NCBI RefSeq assembly: GCF_001277215.2
Contig: NZ_CP013940.1
Span: 930,001-994,000 of the forward strand
Origin: Cronobacter malonaticus LMG 23826
Lineage (GTDB): Bacteria; Pseudomonadota; Gammaproteobacteria; Enterobacterales; Enterobacteriaceae
Direction of reading: 5' to 3'
Length of the DNA stretch: 64,000 nucleotides
Shown: piece by piece, positions 26,601-35,610 of the stretch
Position numbering within the stretch: the stretch's first letter is position 1
Layout of the letters: every line of letters begins with the position of its first letter
The notes under the pieces: generated by a model
The model's input: only the letters and a program-made list of their open reading frames with translations
Told to the model about the DNA's origin: nothing
Databases searched by the model: none
Made by a program: the position numbers and the translations under genes

Positions 26601-28625
26601 AACGACCAGGGTGAAGGTACGATTACGCTGCCTGTCGGCGACTTTAACGGCGAACTGCGCGTGATGGCGCAGGCCTGGAGCGACGACCGCTTCGGCAGCG
26701 GTGAAAGCAAAGTGATTGTGGCGGCACCGGTGATTGCCGAGATGAGCACGCCGCGTTTCCTGGCGGGCGGCGATACCTCGCGCCTGGCGCTGGATGTCAC
26801 AAACCTGACCGAACAGCCGCAGCAGCTTAACGTCACCTTTAGCGCCAGCGGGCTGGTGCGCCTGGACGCACAGTCGACCCAGCAGGTGAACCTGAGAGCG
26901 GGCGGGCGCACAACGCTGTTCGTGCCGGTCGCTGCCAGCAACGGGTTTGGCGACGGCGCGGTGCAGGCCCAGATCACGGGCCTTTCGCTGCCGGGCGAGC
27001 GTTTCGCGCCCATCAACCGCGAGTGGAAAATCGGCGTGCGTCCGGCGTATCCGGCGCAGACTATCAACAGCGGCGCGATGCTGCGCGCAGGCGAGATCTG
27101 GACCGTACCCGCCTCGCATCTGCAGGGGCTTAACACCTCCACGCTGGAAGGCCGGTTGCTGTTAAGCGGTCGTCCTCCGCTTAACATTGCCCGATACATT
27201 GAGGAGCTGCGCGCGTATCCGTACGGCTGCCTTGAGCAGACCACCAGCGGCCTGTTCCCGTCGCTTTATACTAACGCCGCGCAGCTTAAAGCGCTCGGCA
27301 TCAAAGGCGACACCGATGAACAGCGCCGCGCGGCGGTGGATATCGGCATTGCGCGCCTGCTGGAGATGCAGCGTGAAGAGGGCGGTTTCGGGCTGTGGGA
27401 TAAAGAAAGCCCGGAAGAGTACTGGGCGACGGCCTATGTGACCGACTTCATGGTGCGCGCCGGCGAACAGGGCTACAGCGTGCCGGCTGACGCTTTAAAT
27501 AAAGCTAACGCGCGCCTGCTGCGTTATCTCCAGGATCCGGCCACCATCGCGCTGCGCTACAGCGAAAATAACGCGGCCTCGCGCTTTGCGGTGCAGTCCT
27601 ATGCCGGACTGGTGCTGGCTCGTCAGCAGAAAGCGCCGCTCGGCGCGCTGCGCGACCTCTGGGAGCATCGCGCGCAAGCGGGCGGCGGTCTGCCGCTGGT
27701 GCAGCTTGGCGTGGCACTGAAACTGATGGGCGATGCGCCGCGCAGTAAAGCCGCGCTGGATCTGGGGCTTAAAACCGAGCGGCCACACAACGACGTCTGG
27801 ATTGGCGACTACGGCAGCGACCTGCGTGACGATGCGCTCAAGCTGAGTCTGTTGCAGGAATATAACCTGCAGGCTGACACACAGAGCACGCTGCTTAACG
27901 CGCTCTCCGATGAAGCGTATGGCAAGCGTTGGCTCTCGACTCAGGAAAGCAACGCGCTGTTCCTGGCGGGCCGCAATCTGGTAAACCAGCCGGGGAACTG
28001 GCAGGCGCAAACCACGCTGGCAGGACAGTTCATGAGCGGCGACAAAGCGCAGAGCGTGGTGCTCAACGCCGATCAGCTTGGCGCGTTGCAGGTCACCAAC
28101 ACGGCGCAGACCCCGCTCTGGCTGCGTCTTGACAGCCAGGGTTACCCGGACGTCGCGCCGCAGCCATCGAGCAACGTATTGCATATTGAGCGTCACTACC
28201 TCAACAGCAAAGGCGAGTCGATTTCGCTCTCAAATCTCAAGAGCGGCGAACTGGTACTGGTGTGGCTTGAAGTTTCAGCCAGCAAAACGGTGCCTGACGC
28301 GCTGGTGGTCGATCTTCTCCCGGCCGGGCTGGAGCTTGAAAACCAGAACCTGGCGAACGCCAGCGCCAGCCTGAGCAGCGCGGGTGAGGCGAGCGATCTC
28401 ATTAACCGGATGCAGCAGATGGATATTCAGCATATGGAGTTCCGTGACGACCGCTTCGTTGCGGCGCTGCCGGTAAACGAAGGCGTTAACGCTACGCTGG
28501 TCTACATGGCGCGCGCCGTGACGCCGGGCACCTATAAAGTGCCCGCGCCGCAGGTCGAGTCGATGTATGTGCCGCAATGGCGTTCGACCGGTGCGACGAT
28601 TCCTGCGCTGACCATCAACCCCTGA
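23676..28625 (+). CDS. yfhM: Alpha-2-macroglobulin-like lipoprotein YfhM (ECAM)
   Basis: Bacterial alpha-2-macroglobulin of 1649 residues (1653 in E. coli), a periplasmic protease trap. Start at ATG 23676 gives a lipoprotein signal ending LGGC, with lipidation at Cys22; Asp at +2 (CDD) predicts retention in the inner membrane. A series of macroglobulin/beta-sandwich domains fills the first two thirds. The thioester motif CLEQ is at 1185-1188 (YPYGCLEQTTSG), so the covalent trapping chemistry is intact. Followed ten bases later by pbpC, the usual partner: proposed to defend the periplasm while PBP1C repairs peptidoglycan. Confidence 0.95.
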   Translation: MKSLRLAVIATALLASFTLGGCDDKESASADSTAPAAQSSAPASQAKPQAADLQKLAQQSAGKPLKLLDASEVQLDGASTMVLTFSVPLDPNQDFGRVVHLVDKKEGKVDGAWELAPNLKELRLRHLEPNRELVLSVDRELLALNKATFGIAYEKNLTTRDIAPSVGFASRGSLLPTKVVQGLPVMALNISSVDVNFYRVKPESLAAMVSQWEYRNSLSNWESDQLLKMADLVYTGRFDLNPARNTREKLLLPLSDIKPLQQPGVYLAVMNQAGHYNYSNAATLFTLSDVGLSLHRYHDRMDIFTQSLENGAAQSGVEVRLLNDKGQTLAQATSDGTGHVRLDNPKEAALVLARMGEQTTMLDLNLPALDLAEFDIDGDRGYSKQFFMFGPRDLYRPGETVIVNALLRDSDGKPLTAQPVKFEVVRPDGQVARTQVVEPNNGLYQLTWKLDAQAATGQWVIRANTGDNQNRNWLFHVEDFMPERMALNLNVQKTPLAPSDAVNFGIEGHYLYGAPAAGNSLQGQLYLRPLRDAVAQLPGFQFGNIAEENLSRSLDEVQLNLDDAGVAQVATESQWQDVRSPLRLILQASLLESGGRPVTRRVEQAIWPADALVGIRPQFGEKAVYDYRTDDTVSQPMVDENGNAGFDIVYANAQGEKVAVKGLKVRLVRERRDYYWNWSDSEGWLSQFDQKDLVEAEQTIDLAAGETGKVSFPVEWGSYRLEVVSPDDLVSSVRFWAGYSWQDNNDGASAPRPDRVTLKIDKPFYQPGDTIKLHIAAPAAGKGYAMVESSEGPLWWQEIDVPEKGLDLDIPVDKAWKRHDLYLSTLVVRPGDKSRSATQKRAVGLLHLPMGDENRRLNLSLETPAKMRPDSTLSVKVKASVKNGELPKQINVLVSAVDSGVLNITDYVTPDPWRGFFGKKRYGADIYDIYGQVIEGQGRLAALRFGGDGDELNRGGKPPVNHVTIIAEQAVPVQLNDQGEGTITLPVGDFNGELRVMAQAWSDDRFGSGESKVIVAAPVIAEMSTPRFLAGGDTSRLALDVTNLTEQPQQLNVTFSASGLVRLDAQSTQQVNLRAGGRTTLFVPVAASNGFGDGAVQAQITGLSLPGERFAPINREWKIGVRPAYPAQTINSGAMLRAGEIWTVPASHLQGLNTSTLEGRLLLSGRPPLNIARYIEELRAYPYGCLEQTTSGLFPSLYTNAAQLKALGIKGDTDEQRRAAVDIGIARLLEMQREEGGFGLWDKESPEEYWATAYVTDFMVRAGEQGYSVPADALNKANARLLRYLQDPATIALRYSENNAASRFAVQSYAGLVLARQQKAPLGALRDLWEHRAQAGGGLPLVQLGVALKLMGDAPRSKAALDLGLKTERPHNDVWIGDYGSDLRDDALKLSLLQEYNLQADTQSTLLNALSDEAYGKRWLSTQESNALFLAGRNLVNQPGNWQAQTTLAGQFMSGDKAQSVVLNADQLGALQVTNTAQTPLWLRLDSQGYPDVAPQPSSNVLHIERHYLNSKGESISLSNLKSGELVLVWLEVSASKTVPDALVVDLLPAGLELENQNLANASASLSSAGEASDLINRMQQMDIQHMEFRDDRFVAALPVNEGVNATLVYMARAVTPGTYKVPAPQVESMYVPQWRSTGATIPALTINP

Positions 28626-28635
28626 CAGGTGAGCT

Positions 28636-30969
28636 GTGATTAAAAGCCTGTGTAAAAGGCGCCGCCGCTGGATAATTCTGGCGGCGGCGCCGCTTTTATT
28701 GTGCGCTGCGCTGTGGCTTGCCGATAAGTGCTGGCCGCTGCCGTTGTATGAAGTGCAGCCCGCGCGCGTAGTGGTGGCCCAGGACGGCACGCCGCTGTGG
28801 CGCTTCGCCGATAAAAACGGCATCTGGCGCTACCCGGTCACCATTAACGATGTCTCGCCGCGCTATCTCGAGGCACTGCTGAACTACGAAGACCGCTGGT
28901 TCTGGCGTCATCCGGGCATTAACCCGCTCGCGATCGCGCGCGCGGCCTGGCAGGATTTGCGCTCCGGCTCGGTTGTCTCCGGTGGCAGTACGCTCACCAT
29001 GCAGGTGGCGCGACTGCTGGATCCGCATCCGCGTACCTTTGGCGGCAAGCTGCGCCAGGTATGGCGGGCGATGCAGCTCGAATGGCATCTCTCCAAAACC
29101 GAGATCCTCACGCTCTATCTGAATCGCGCGCCGTTTGGCGGCACGCTACAGGGAATCGGGGCCGCCAGCTGGGTATATCTCGGCAAGCCGCCTTCGCACC
29201 TGAGCTATTCCGATGCTGCGCTGCTGGCGGTGCTTCCACAGGCCCCGAGCAGGCTCCGGCCTGACCGCTGGCCGGATCGCGCGCAGGCAGCGCGCGACAA
29301 AGTGCTGCGCCGCATGGCGACGCAGGGCGTCTGGAGTGAAAAACAGGTACGCGAGTCGCTGGAAGAACCGGTCTGGCTGGCTCCGCGTCAGATGCCGCAG
29401 CTGGCGCCGCTGCTCTCGCGGCGGCTGGTGACGCAGCGTCGCGACACCAAAATCACCACTACGCTTGACGCCGCTTTACAGCGCCAGCTTGAAGATCTCG
29501 CGCTGAACTGGAAAGGCCGCCTCCCGGCGCGGACGTCGCTGGCTATCCTGGTGGTCGATCACACCACCATGGAAGTGCGCGGCTGGGTTGGTTCAGCGGA
29601 TATCAACGATGATGCGCGCTTTGGTCATGTCGATATGGTGACGGCGATTCGTTCACCCGGTTCGGTGCTTAAGCCGTTTGTCTACGGACTGGCGCTGGAT
29701 GAAGGGCTTATTCATCCGGCGTCGCTGTTACAGGATGTGCCCCGTCGCTTCGGTGATTACCGGCCTGGCAATTTCGATAGCGGTTTTAACGGGCCGGTGA
29801 GCATGAGCGAGGCGCTGGTGCGGTCGTTGAACCTGCCCGCCGTTCAGGTGCTGGAAGCCTACGGGCCGAAACGCTTTACGGCGAAGCTGCGTAATATCGG
29901 GCTGGCGCTGCGTTTTCCGCCGACGGCGCAGCCAAGCCTCGCGGTGATCTTGGGCGGCGCGGGCGCAAGACTTGATGAGATTGTGGCGGCCTACAGCGCC
30001 TTCGCCCGTCACGGTCAGGCGGCGCGTCTGCGCGTGGTCAAAGGCGATCCGCTGGTGGAGCGTCCGCTGATGTCGCCGGGCGCGGCCTGGATTATCCGCC
30101 GCATCCTTGCGAACGAGGCGCAGCCGCTGCCGGACGGTTCGCTGCCGCAGGTGGTGCCGCTCGCCTGGAAAACCGGTACCAGCTACGGCTACCGTGACGC
30201 CTGGGCCGTGGGCGTGACGTCGCGCTATCTGATTGGCGTATGGACCGGTCGCCCGGATGCGACGCCGGTCGCCGGACAGTTTGGTTTTGCAAGCGCCGTG
30301 CCGGTGCTGAATCAGGTCAATAACCTGTTACAGGCGGGGGCCGCCTCGGCGGTGCAGCAGGCGAGACAGCCTGTCGATCCGCGCCCGGCCTCGGTGTCCG
30401 CTGGCACCATCTGCTGGCCGGGCGGGCAGCATTTACCGGCGGGAGACAGCAACTGCCGCCGCCGGTTATCGACGTGGCTTCTTGATAACAGCGAACCGCT
30501 AACGCTGCTTGCCGAAGGGCAGGAAGGAAGCCGGGGCATTCAGTTCCCGCTGTGGCTGAATGCGAAGGGCGAGCGGGTGGCGGCGGATTGTCCGCATGTT
30601 TCCGAAAGCCGCCTGTTGCTCTGGCCGTTGCCGCTTGAACCGTGGCTGCCGCCCGCCGAGCGGCGGGCTGCCCGCCTGCCGCCGGTTTCCGCCCAGTGTC
30701 CGCCAGTTCATCAGCAGGATCAGGTGCCGCTGCTGCTTACCGGCGTGCGCGAAGGGGCGGTGCTGAAACGGCTGCCGGGGCAAGCCGCGCTGTCGTTGCC
30801 GCTGCGCAGTCAGGGCGGCGGTGGACGCCACTGGTGGTTTTTAAACGGCGAACCGCTCGATAAAGAAGGCGATAGCGTGACGCTGACCTTTGATAAAAGC
30901 GGGGATTATCAGGTCTTGCTGATGGATGAAGCCGGGCAGATTGCCGCCGCGCAGTTTAGGGTGGAATAA
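28636..30969 (+). CDS. pbpC: Penicillin-binding protein 1C
   Basis: Bifunctional class A penicillin-binding protein (777 residues) anchored by an N-terminal membrane helix (about 12-30). The glycosyltransferase domain has the EDRWFWRHPG motif; the transpeptidase domain has SVLK with Ser343/Lys346 and KTGT starting at Lys512, and a PBP1C-type C-terminal beta-domain follows. Starts with GTG at 28636, preceded by CAGGTGAG overlapping the end of yfhM's trailer; ten bases separate the genes. Works with ECAM in the family model. Confidence 0.95.
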   Translation: MIKSLCKRRRRWIILAAAPLLLCAALWLADKCWPLPLYEVQPARVVVAQDGTPLWRFADKNGIWRYPVTINDVSPRYLEALLNYEDRWFWRHPGINPLAIARAAWQDLRSGSVVSGGSTLTMQVARLLDPHPRTFGGKLRQVWRAMQLEWHLSKTEILTLYLNRAPFGGTLQGIGAASWVYLGKPPSHLSYSDAALLAVLPQAPSRLRPDRWPDRAQAARDKVLRRMATQGVWSEKQVRESLEEPVWLAPRQMPQLAPLLSRRLVTQRRDTKITTTLDAALQRQLEDLALNWKGRLPARTSLAILVVDHTTMEVRGWVGSADINDDARFGHVDMVTAIRSPGSVLKPFVYGLALDEGLIHPASLLQDVPRRFGDYRPGNFDSGFNGPVSMSEALVRSLNLPAVQVLEAYGPKRFTAKLRNIGLALRFPPTAQPSLAVILGGAGARLDEIVAAYSAFARHGQAARLRVVKGDPLVERPLMSPGAAWIIRRILANEAQPLPDGSLPQVVPLAWKTGTSYGYRDAWAVGVTSRYLIGVWTGRPDATPVAGQFGFASAVPVLNQVNNLLQAGAASAVQQARQPVDPRPASVSAGTICWPGGQHLPAGDSNCRRRLSTWLLDNSEPLTLLAEGQEGSRGIQFPLWLNAKGERVAADCPHVSESRLLLWPLPLEPWLPPAERRAARLPPVSAQCPPVHQQDQVPLLLTGVREGAVLKRLPGQAALSLPLRSQGGGGRHWWFLNGEPLDKEGDSVTLTFDKSGDYQVLLMDEAGQIAAAQFRVE

Positions 30970-31074
30970 GAAAAGACGCCTGAAAAGCACGCTTTTGGCA
31001 TGAAGTGTTGCCGAAGCTCATATTATTTTAAAAAAATGTTATCCCCGAAGGTAGGCAAGGCTTTCGATGCTCAT

Positions 31075-31080
31075 TATAAT
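31075..31080 (+). promoter_or_regulatory. Predicted -10 element for ndk
   Basis: TATAAT, 57 bases before the ndk ATG, in the A/T-rich gap after pbpC. The -35 is not clear. Confidence 0.4.
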
Positions 31081-31136
31081 CGCCGCCAATTCTAAACTTG
31101 CCTGTCGGGCAAACAGAACAACTTACAGAGGTAATC

Positions 31137-31568
31137 ATGGCAATCGAGCGTACTTTTTCCATCATCAAACCGAATGCAGTCGCTAAAAACGTTATCGGCA
31201 GCATTTTCGCGCGTTTTGAATCCGCTGGCTTCAAAATCATCGGCACCAAAATGCTGCACCTGACCGTTGAGCAGGCGCGCGGTTTCTATGCCGAGCACGA
31301 AGGCAAGCCGTTCTTTGACGGTCTGGTGGAATTCATGACCTCTGGCCCGATCGTGGTTTCCGTACTGGAAAGCGAAAACGCGGTACAGCGTCACCGTGAC
31401 CTGCTGGGCGCGACCAACCCGGCCAACGCGCTGGCAGGCACCCTGCGTGCTGACTACGCAGACAGCTTCACCGAAAACGGCACCCACGGTTCCGATTCCG
31501 TTGAGTCCGCTAACCGCGAAATCGCGTACTTCTTCGGCGAAGGCGAAATCTGCCCGCGCACTCGCTAA
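31137..31568 (+). CDS. ndk: Nucleoside diphosphate kinase
   Basis: Transfers the gamma phosphate between nucleoside tri- and diphosphates via a phosphohistidine. 143 residues, the E. coli length, from ATG 31137 ([25 protein letters not shown] upstream). Active His in the signature [12 protein letters not shown], about residue 117. An in-frame ATG at 31098 would add an unsupported 13 residues. A strong terminator separates it from rlmN. Confidence 0.98.
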   Translation: MAIERTFSIIKPNAVAKNVIGSIFARFESAGFKIIGTKMLHLTVEQARGFYAEHEGKPFFDGLVEFMTSGPIVVSVLESENAVQRHRDLLGATNPANALAGTLRADYADSFTENGTHGSDSVESANREIAYFFGEGEICPRTR

Positions 31569-31658
31569 TAAGCGAAACGGCAAAGAGACATTTACATTTT
31601 ATTTTCATGATGTCGCTTTAAGCCGTGGCGTCACTGCCATAGAATTTGTACAATGCTG

Positions 31659-31700
31659 CGCCCCGGATGAGCCTGCTCTGACCGGGGCGTTTCTTTTTTA
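31659..31700 (+). terminator. Terminator between ndk and rlmN
   Basis: CGCCCCGG / CCGGGGCG stem with a 15-base loop followed by TTTCTTTTTTA. Confidence 0.85.
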
Positions 31701-31748
31701 TCAACCCTCCAGAGGCCGTAACGTGTAACAACGAGGCCAGGATCGAAT

Positions 31749-32915
31749 ATGTCTGAACACATTGTCACGCCTGAGGATGCCTCAGCGGCGCCTGCTATTA
31801 AATCTGAAAAAATTAACCTCCTCGATCTGAACCGCCAGGCGATGCGCGAGTTCTTCAAAACGCTGGGTGAAAAGCCGTTTCGCGCCGACCAGGTGATGAA
31901 ATGGATGTATCACTACTGCTGTGATGATTTCGATGAGATGACCGACATCAACAAAGTGCTGCGCGGCAAGCTCAAGGAAGTGGCGGAAATCCGGGCACCG
32001 GAAGTGGTAGAAGAGCAGCGCTCTTCCGACGGCACGATTAAGTGGGCGATTGCGGTCGGCGATCAGCGCGTCGAGACGGTTTATATTCCTGAAGATGACC
32101 GCGCCACGCTGTGCGTTTCTTCCCAGGTAGGCTGTGCGCTGGAGTGCAAATTCTGTTCGACGGCGCAGCAGGGCTTTAACCGCAACCTGCGCGTATCAGA
32201 AATTATCGGCCAGGTGTGGCGCGCGGCAAAAATCATCGGCGCGGCGAAAGTGACCGGCCAGCGTCCTATCACTAACGTGGTGATGATGGGCATGGGCGAG
32301 CCGCTGCTGAACCTGACCAACGTCGTTCCGGCGATGGAAATCATGCTCGACGATTTCGGCTTTGGGCTGTCTAAACGCCGCGTCACGCTCTCTACCTCCG
32401 GCGTTGTGCCGGCGCTGGATAAGCTTGGCGATATGATTGACGTTGCGCTGGCTATCTCCCTGCATGCGCCGAACGATGAAATTCGCGATGAAATTGTGCC
32501 TATCAACAAAAAGTACAATATCGAAACGTTCCTGTCGGCCGTGCGTCGTTATCTCGATAAATCCAATGCCAACCAGGGCCGCGTGACTATTGAATACGTC
32601 ATGCTGGATCACGTTAACGACGGCACCGAGCATGCGCATCAGCTGGCGGAACTGCTGAAAGATACGCCGTGCAAAATCAACCTGATCCCGTGGAACCCCT
32701 TCCCGGGCGCGCCGTATGGCCGCAGCTCCAACAGCCGTATCGATCGCTTCTCTAAAGTGCTAATGAGCTACGGTTTCACCACCATCGTGCGTAAAACGCG
32801 CGGTGATGATATCGACGCGGCCTGCGGACAGCTGGCGGGCGATGTTATCGACCGTACCAAACGCACTATGCGCAAGCGTATGCAGGGTGAGCCGATCGCC
32901 ATTAAGGCCGTCTGA
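31749..32915 (+). CDS. rlmN: 23S rRNA/tRNA adenine-C2 methyltransferase RlmN
   Basis: Radical-SAM enzyme that makes 2-methyladenosine at 23S rRNA A2503 and tRNA A37. 388 residues, close to E. coli's 384. The 4Fe-4S motif is CALECKFC near residue 125-132, GMGEPLLN follows, and the resolving cysteine is in [12 protein letters not shown] near 358. It depends on Fe-S assembly such as that encoded by isc at 6-12 kb. Confidence 0.97.
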   Translation: MSEHIVTPEDASAAPAIKSEKINLLDLNRQAMREFFKTLGEKPFRADQVMKWMYHYCCDDFDEMTDINKVLRGKLKEVAEIRAPEVVEEQRSSDGTIKWAIAVGDQRVETVYIPEDDRATLCVSSQVGCALECKFCSTAQQGFNRNLRVSEIIGQVWRAAKIIGAAKVTGQRPITNVVMMGMGEPLLNLTNVVPAMEIMLDDFGFGLSKRRVTLSTSGVVPALDKLGDMIDVALAISLHAPNDEIRDEIVPINKKYNIETFLSAVRRYLDKSNANQGRVTIEYVMLDHVNDGTEHAHQLAELLKDTPCKINLIPWNPFPGAPYGRSSNSRIDRFSKVLMSYGFTTIVRKTRGDDIDAACGQLAGDVIDRTKRTMRKRMQGEPIAIKAV

Positions 32916-33334
32916 CACCGAGCCAAAAAGCCGGTAAGGTCACGCGGGCAGGCTATCGCGTGACCACTTATCGCACAGGCGCAGCAATTGCTGCGTAAAG
33001 AAGCGTGCAGGGTAAATAATTACGGTGCGTTTCTCTGTGCTTTGAGGCAGTATGTAGCGTTGCAACAACATGTTAGCTGGGGCTTTCTGGCTTATCTGGC
33101 GTCACTTAACAGACACCGGATAAAAAGCTGGCTATGGTTAACTAACGTTTCTGATTATCGCCTGCGGTATTATGCCGTCTCAGGCGTTAAAATACGAAAA
33201 CGGGTAACGGATGACGCGCAGCGCGTGCGTCCGATGAGAATGATTTCGCGGTATGGGCAGACAGGGCAGCGAAACGTTGTCTTATTCCTGCCGGTGCCAG
33301 TTCCTAATGAAAACAGTACCAGCAGTTGTAGCTA
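32916..33334. other. 419-base gap between rlmN and rodZ
   Basis: No supported gene. A 9-bp hairpin GGTCACGCG/CGCGTGACC sits at 32938-32965 after rlmN without a T-run. An open frame at 32988-33335 has no homology I recognise and no good ribosome-binding site, so I treat it as non-coding. The rest should contain the rodZ promoter. Confidence 0.5.
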
Positions 33335-34351
33335 ATGAATACTGAAGCCACTCACGAAGAAAATGCACCACACACCACGGGTGAGCGTCTGCGCCTGGCC
33401 CGTGAACAACTGGGACTCAGCCAACAGGTTGTGGCGGAACGTTTATGCCTGAAGGTATCGACTGTTCGCGACATTGAAGAGGACAAAGCGCCTGCCGATC
33501 TGGCTTCCACATTCCTGCGCGGCTATATCCGTTCTTATGCGCGTCTGGTGCACGTTCCGGAAGAGGAACTGCTGCCGATGCTCGCCAAACAGGCACCGGT
33601 GAGAACCGCTCAGGTCGCGCCGATGCAGACCTACGCGCTTGGCAAAAGCCGTAAAAAACGTGACGGCTGGCTGATGAGTTTCACCTGGCTTGTGCTTTTT
33701 GTGGTGGTTGGCCTGACAGGCGCCTGGTGGTGGCAAAACCACAAAGCGCAGCAGGAAGAGATCAGCACCATGGCGGATCAGTCCAGCGCCGAGCTGAGCC
33801 AGAACGCAGCCAACAACCCGCAATCCGTTCCTCTGAATACCGATACTACCGCTGACGCATCGCAGGATCAGGCAACGCCGCCTGCCGATCTGCCGTCTGG
33901 CGATACGCAAAGCACCGCGTCTAATAACTCACAGCCGACGCCGATGCCGTCGCCGAATACGGCAAGCCAGCAGCCAGTGGTGGTGCCGCCGAGCCAGGCG
34001 AACACTGACACCGCGGCGCAGCAGAATACGACGCAGCCGGCACAAAGCCAGCTGCCGGTAGGCCAGGCTTCCACTGCGCCTGCGGCGGACGCCAACGCGC
34101 TGGTGATGAATTTCACCGCCGATTGCTGGCTTGAAGTGACTGACGCGACCGGTAAGAAATTATTCAGCGGTCTGCAACGTAAAGATACTAATCTGAATCT
34201 GTCCGGTCAGGCGCCGTACCGCCTTAAAATCGGCGCGCCGTCGGCAGTGCAGATTAAGTACCAAGGCAAACCGGTGGATTTGAGCCGTTTTATCAGAACT
34301 AACCAGGTTGCACGTCTGACCCTCAATGCCGAACAATCAGTAGCGCAGTAA
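33335..34351 (+). CDS. rodZ: Cytoskeleton protein RodZ
   Basis: Bitopic membrane protein that links MreB to the cell-wall elongation machinery and sets rod shape. 338 residues: N-terminal Xre-type helix-turn-helix ([32 protein letters not shown]), a basic patch GKSRKKRDG, one membrane helix about 112-132 ([18 protein letters not shown]), a Gln/Thr/Pro-rich periplasmic linker about 150-250, and a C-terminal beta-domain ([23 protein letters not shown]). 26 bases before ispG, as in E. coli. Confidence 0.97.
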   Translation: MNTEATHEENAPHTTGERLRLAREQLGLSQQVVAERLCLKVSTVRDIEEDKAPADLASTFLRGYIRSYARLVHVPEEELLPMLAKQAPVRTAQVAPMQTYALGKSRKKRDGWLMSFTWLVLFVVVGLTGAWWWQNHKAQQEEISTMADQSSAELSQNAANNPQSVPLNTDTTADASQDQATPPADLPSGDTQSTASNNSQPTPMPSPNTASQQPVVVPPSQANTDTAAQQNTTQPAQSQLPVGQASTAPAADANALVMNFTADCWLEVTDATGKKLFSGLQRKDTNLNLSGQAPYRLKIGAPSAVQIKYQGKPVDLSRFIRTNQVARLTLNAEQSVAQ

Positions 34352-34377
34352 CAGACGGGCAATGAGGGAGATTTGTC

Positions 34378-35496
34378 ATGCATAATGAAGCGCCCATTCA
34401 GCGTAGAAAATCGAAACGGATATACGTCGGTAACGTCCCCATCGGCGATGGCGCCCCCATCGCCGTGCAGTCGATGACCAATACCCGCACGACGGATGTC
34501 GAGGCGACGGTAAACCAAATCAAAGCGCTGGAACGCGTGGGCGCGGATATCGTTCGCGTCTCGGTGCCGACGATGGATGCCGCCGAGGCGTTTCGTCTCA
34601 TCAAGCAGCAAGTCAGTGTGCCGCTGGTCGCGGATATTCACTTTGACTACCGCATCGCGCTTAAAGTCGCGGAATACGGTGTCGATTGCCTGCGTATTAA
34701 CCCCGGCAATATCGGCAATGAAGAGCGCATTCGCACCGTCGTGGATTGCGCGCGCGATAAAAACATTCCGATCCGCATCGGCGTGAACGCCGGATCGCTT
34801 GAGAAAGATCTTCAGGAAAAATACGGCGAGCCGACGCCGCAGGCGCTGCTGGAATCCGCCATGCGCCATGTCGATCATCTCGACAGGCTGAACTTCGATC
34901 AGTTTAAAGTGAGCGTGAAAGCCTCTGACGTTTTCCTGGCGGTCGAGTCTTACCGCCTGCTGGCGAAACAGATCGATCAGCCTCTGCATCTGGGGATCAC
35001 CGAGGCGGGTGGCGCCCGTGCTGGCGCGGTGAAATCCGCGATCGGTCTTGGGCTGCTGCTCTCTGAAGGGATCGGCGATACATTGCGTGTTTCGCTCGCG
35101 GCCGATCCGGTGGAAGAGATCAAAGTCGGTTTCGACATTCTGAAATCCCTGCGTATTCGTTCGCGCGGCATTAACTTCATCGCCTGCCCGACCTGTTCCC
35201 GCCAGGAGTTCGATGTTATCGGCACCGTGAATGCGCTGGAGCAGCGCCTGGAAGATATCATCACGCCGATGGATGTTTCTATCATCGGCTGCGTGGTGAA
35301 TGGCCCGGGTGAAGCGCTGGTTTCCACACTTGGCGTCACTGGTGGCAACAAGAAAAGCGGCTTCTATGAAGAAGGCGTGCGCAAAGACCGCCTCGATAAC
35401 GACGACATGATTACGCAACTCGAAGCGCGCATTCGCGCTAAGGCGTCAATGCTCGACGAGAGCCGTCGTATCAGCGTGCAGCAGCTGGAAAAATAA
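34378..35496 (+). CDS. ispG: 4-hydroxy-3-methylbut-2-en-1-yl diphosphate synthase IspG
   Basis: 4Fe-4S enzyme of the methylerythritol phosphate isoprenoid pathway, converting MEcPP to HMBPP with electrons from flavodoxin. 372 residues, full length. Cluster ligands: two Cys in [11 protein letters not shown] (about 270, 273), Cys in [11 protein letters not shown] (about 305) and the following Glu. TIM-barrel N-terminal part intact. The SroE RNA structure follows before hisS. Confidence 0.98.
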   Translation: MHNEAPIQRRKSKRIYVGNVPIGDGAPIAVQSMTNTRTTDVEATVNQIKALERVGADIVRVSVPTMDAAEAFRLIKQQVSVPLVADIHFDYRIALKVAEYGVDCLRINPGNIGNEERIRTVVDCARDKNIPIRIGVNAGSLEKDLQEKYGEPTPQALLESAMRHVDHLDRLNFDQFKVSVKASDVFLAVESYRLLAKQIDQPLHLGITEAGGARAGAVKSAIGLGLLLSEGIGDTLRVSLAADPVEEIKVGFDILKSLRIRSRGINFIACPTCSRQEFDVIGTVNALEQRLEDIITPMDVSIIGCVVNGPGEALVSTLGVTGGNKKSGFYEEGVRKDRLDNDDMITQLEARIRAKASMLDESRRISVQQLEK

Positions 35497-35499
35497 CGC

Positions 35500-35590
35500 A
35501 AACGTGGGAAGCGGCGTGCTTCCCGTGTATGATTGAACCCGCGAACCGCCCCAGCCACACCGGAGCGGTCTGTTTCGGGTTCATTTTTTG
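35500..35590 (+). ncRNA. sroE: SroE-like small RNA between ispG and hisS
   Basis: The ispG-hisS gap is the location of E. coli SroE. Here it has two structures: hairpin GGGAAGC/GCTTCCC at 35506-35524, then TGAACCCG (35534-35541) pairing with CGGGTTCA (35576-35583), followed by TTTTTTG. This architecture fits SroE, though expression and exact ends are inferred. It may also just be the ispG terminator. Confidence 0.6.
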
Positions 35591-35610
35591 TATAGAAAAA
35601 GAGAATAAAC

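Noticed and set aside
25710..27119. 469-codon minus-strand frame inside yfhM
   Set aside because: Antisense of a well-conserved gene, with low-complexity Arg/His/Ala composition typical of such shadows.
32988..33335. Open frame of 115 codons between rlmN and rodZ
   Set aside because: No ribosome-binding site, no family resemblance, odd composition and it overlaps the rodZ start; treated as non-coding.
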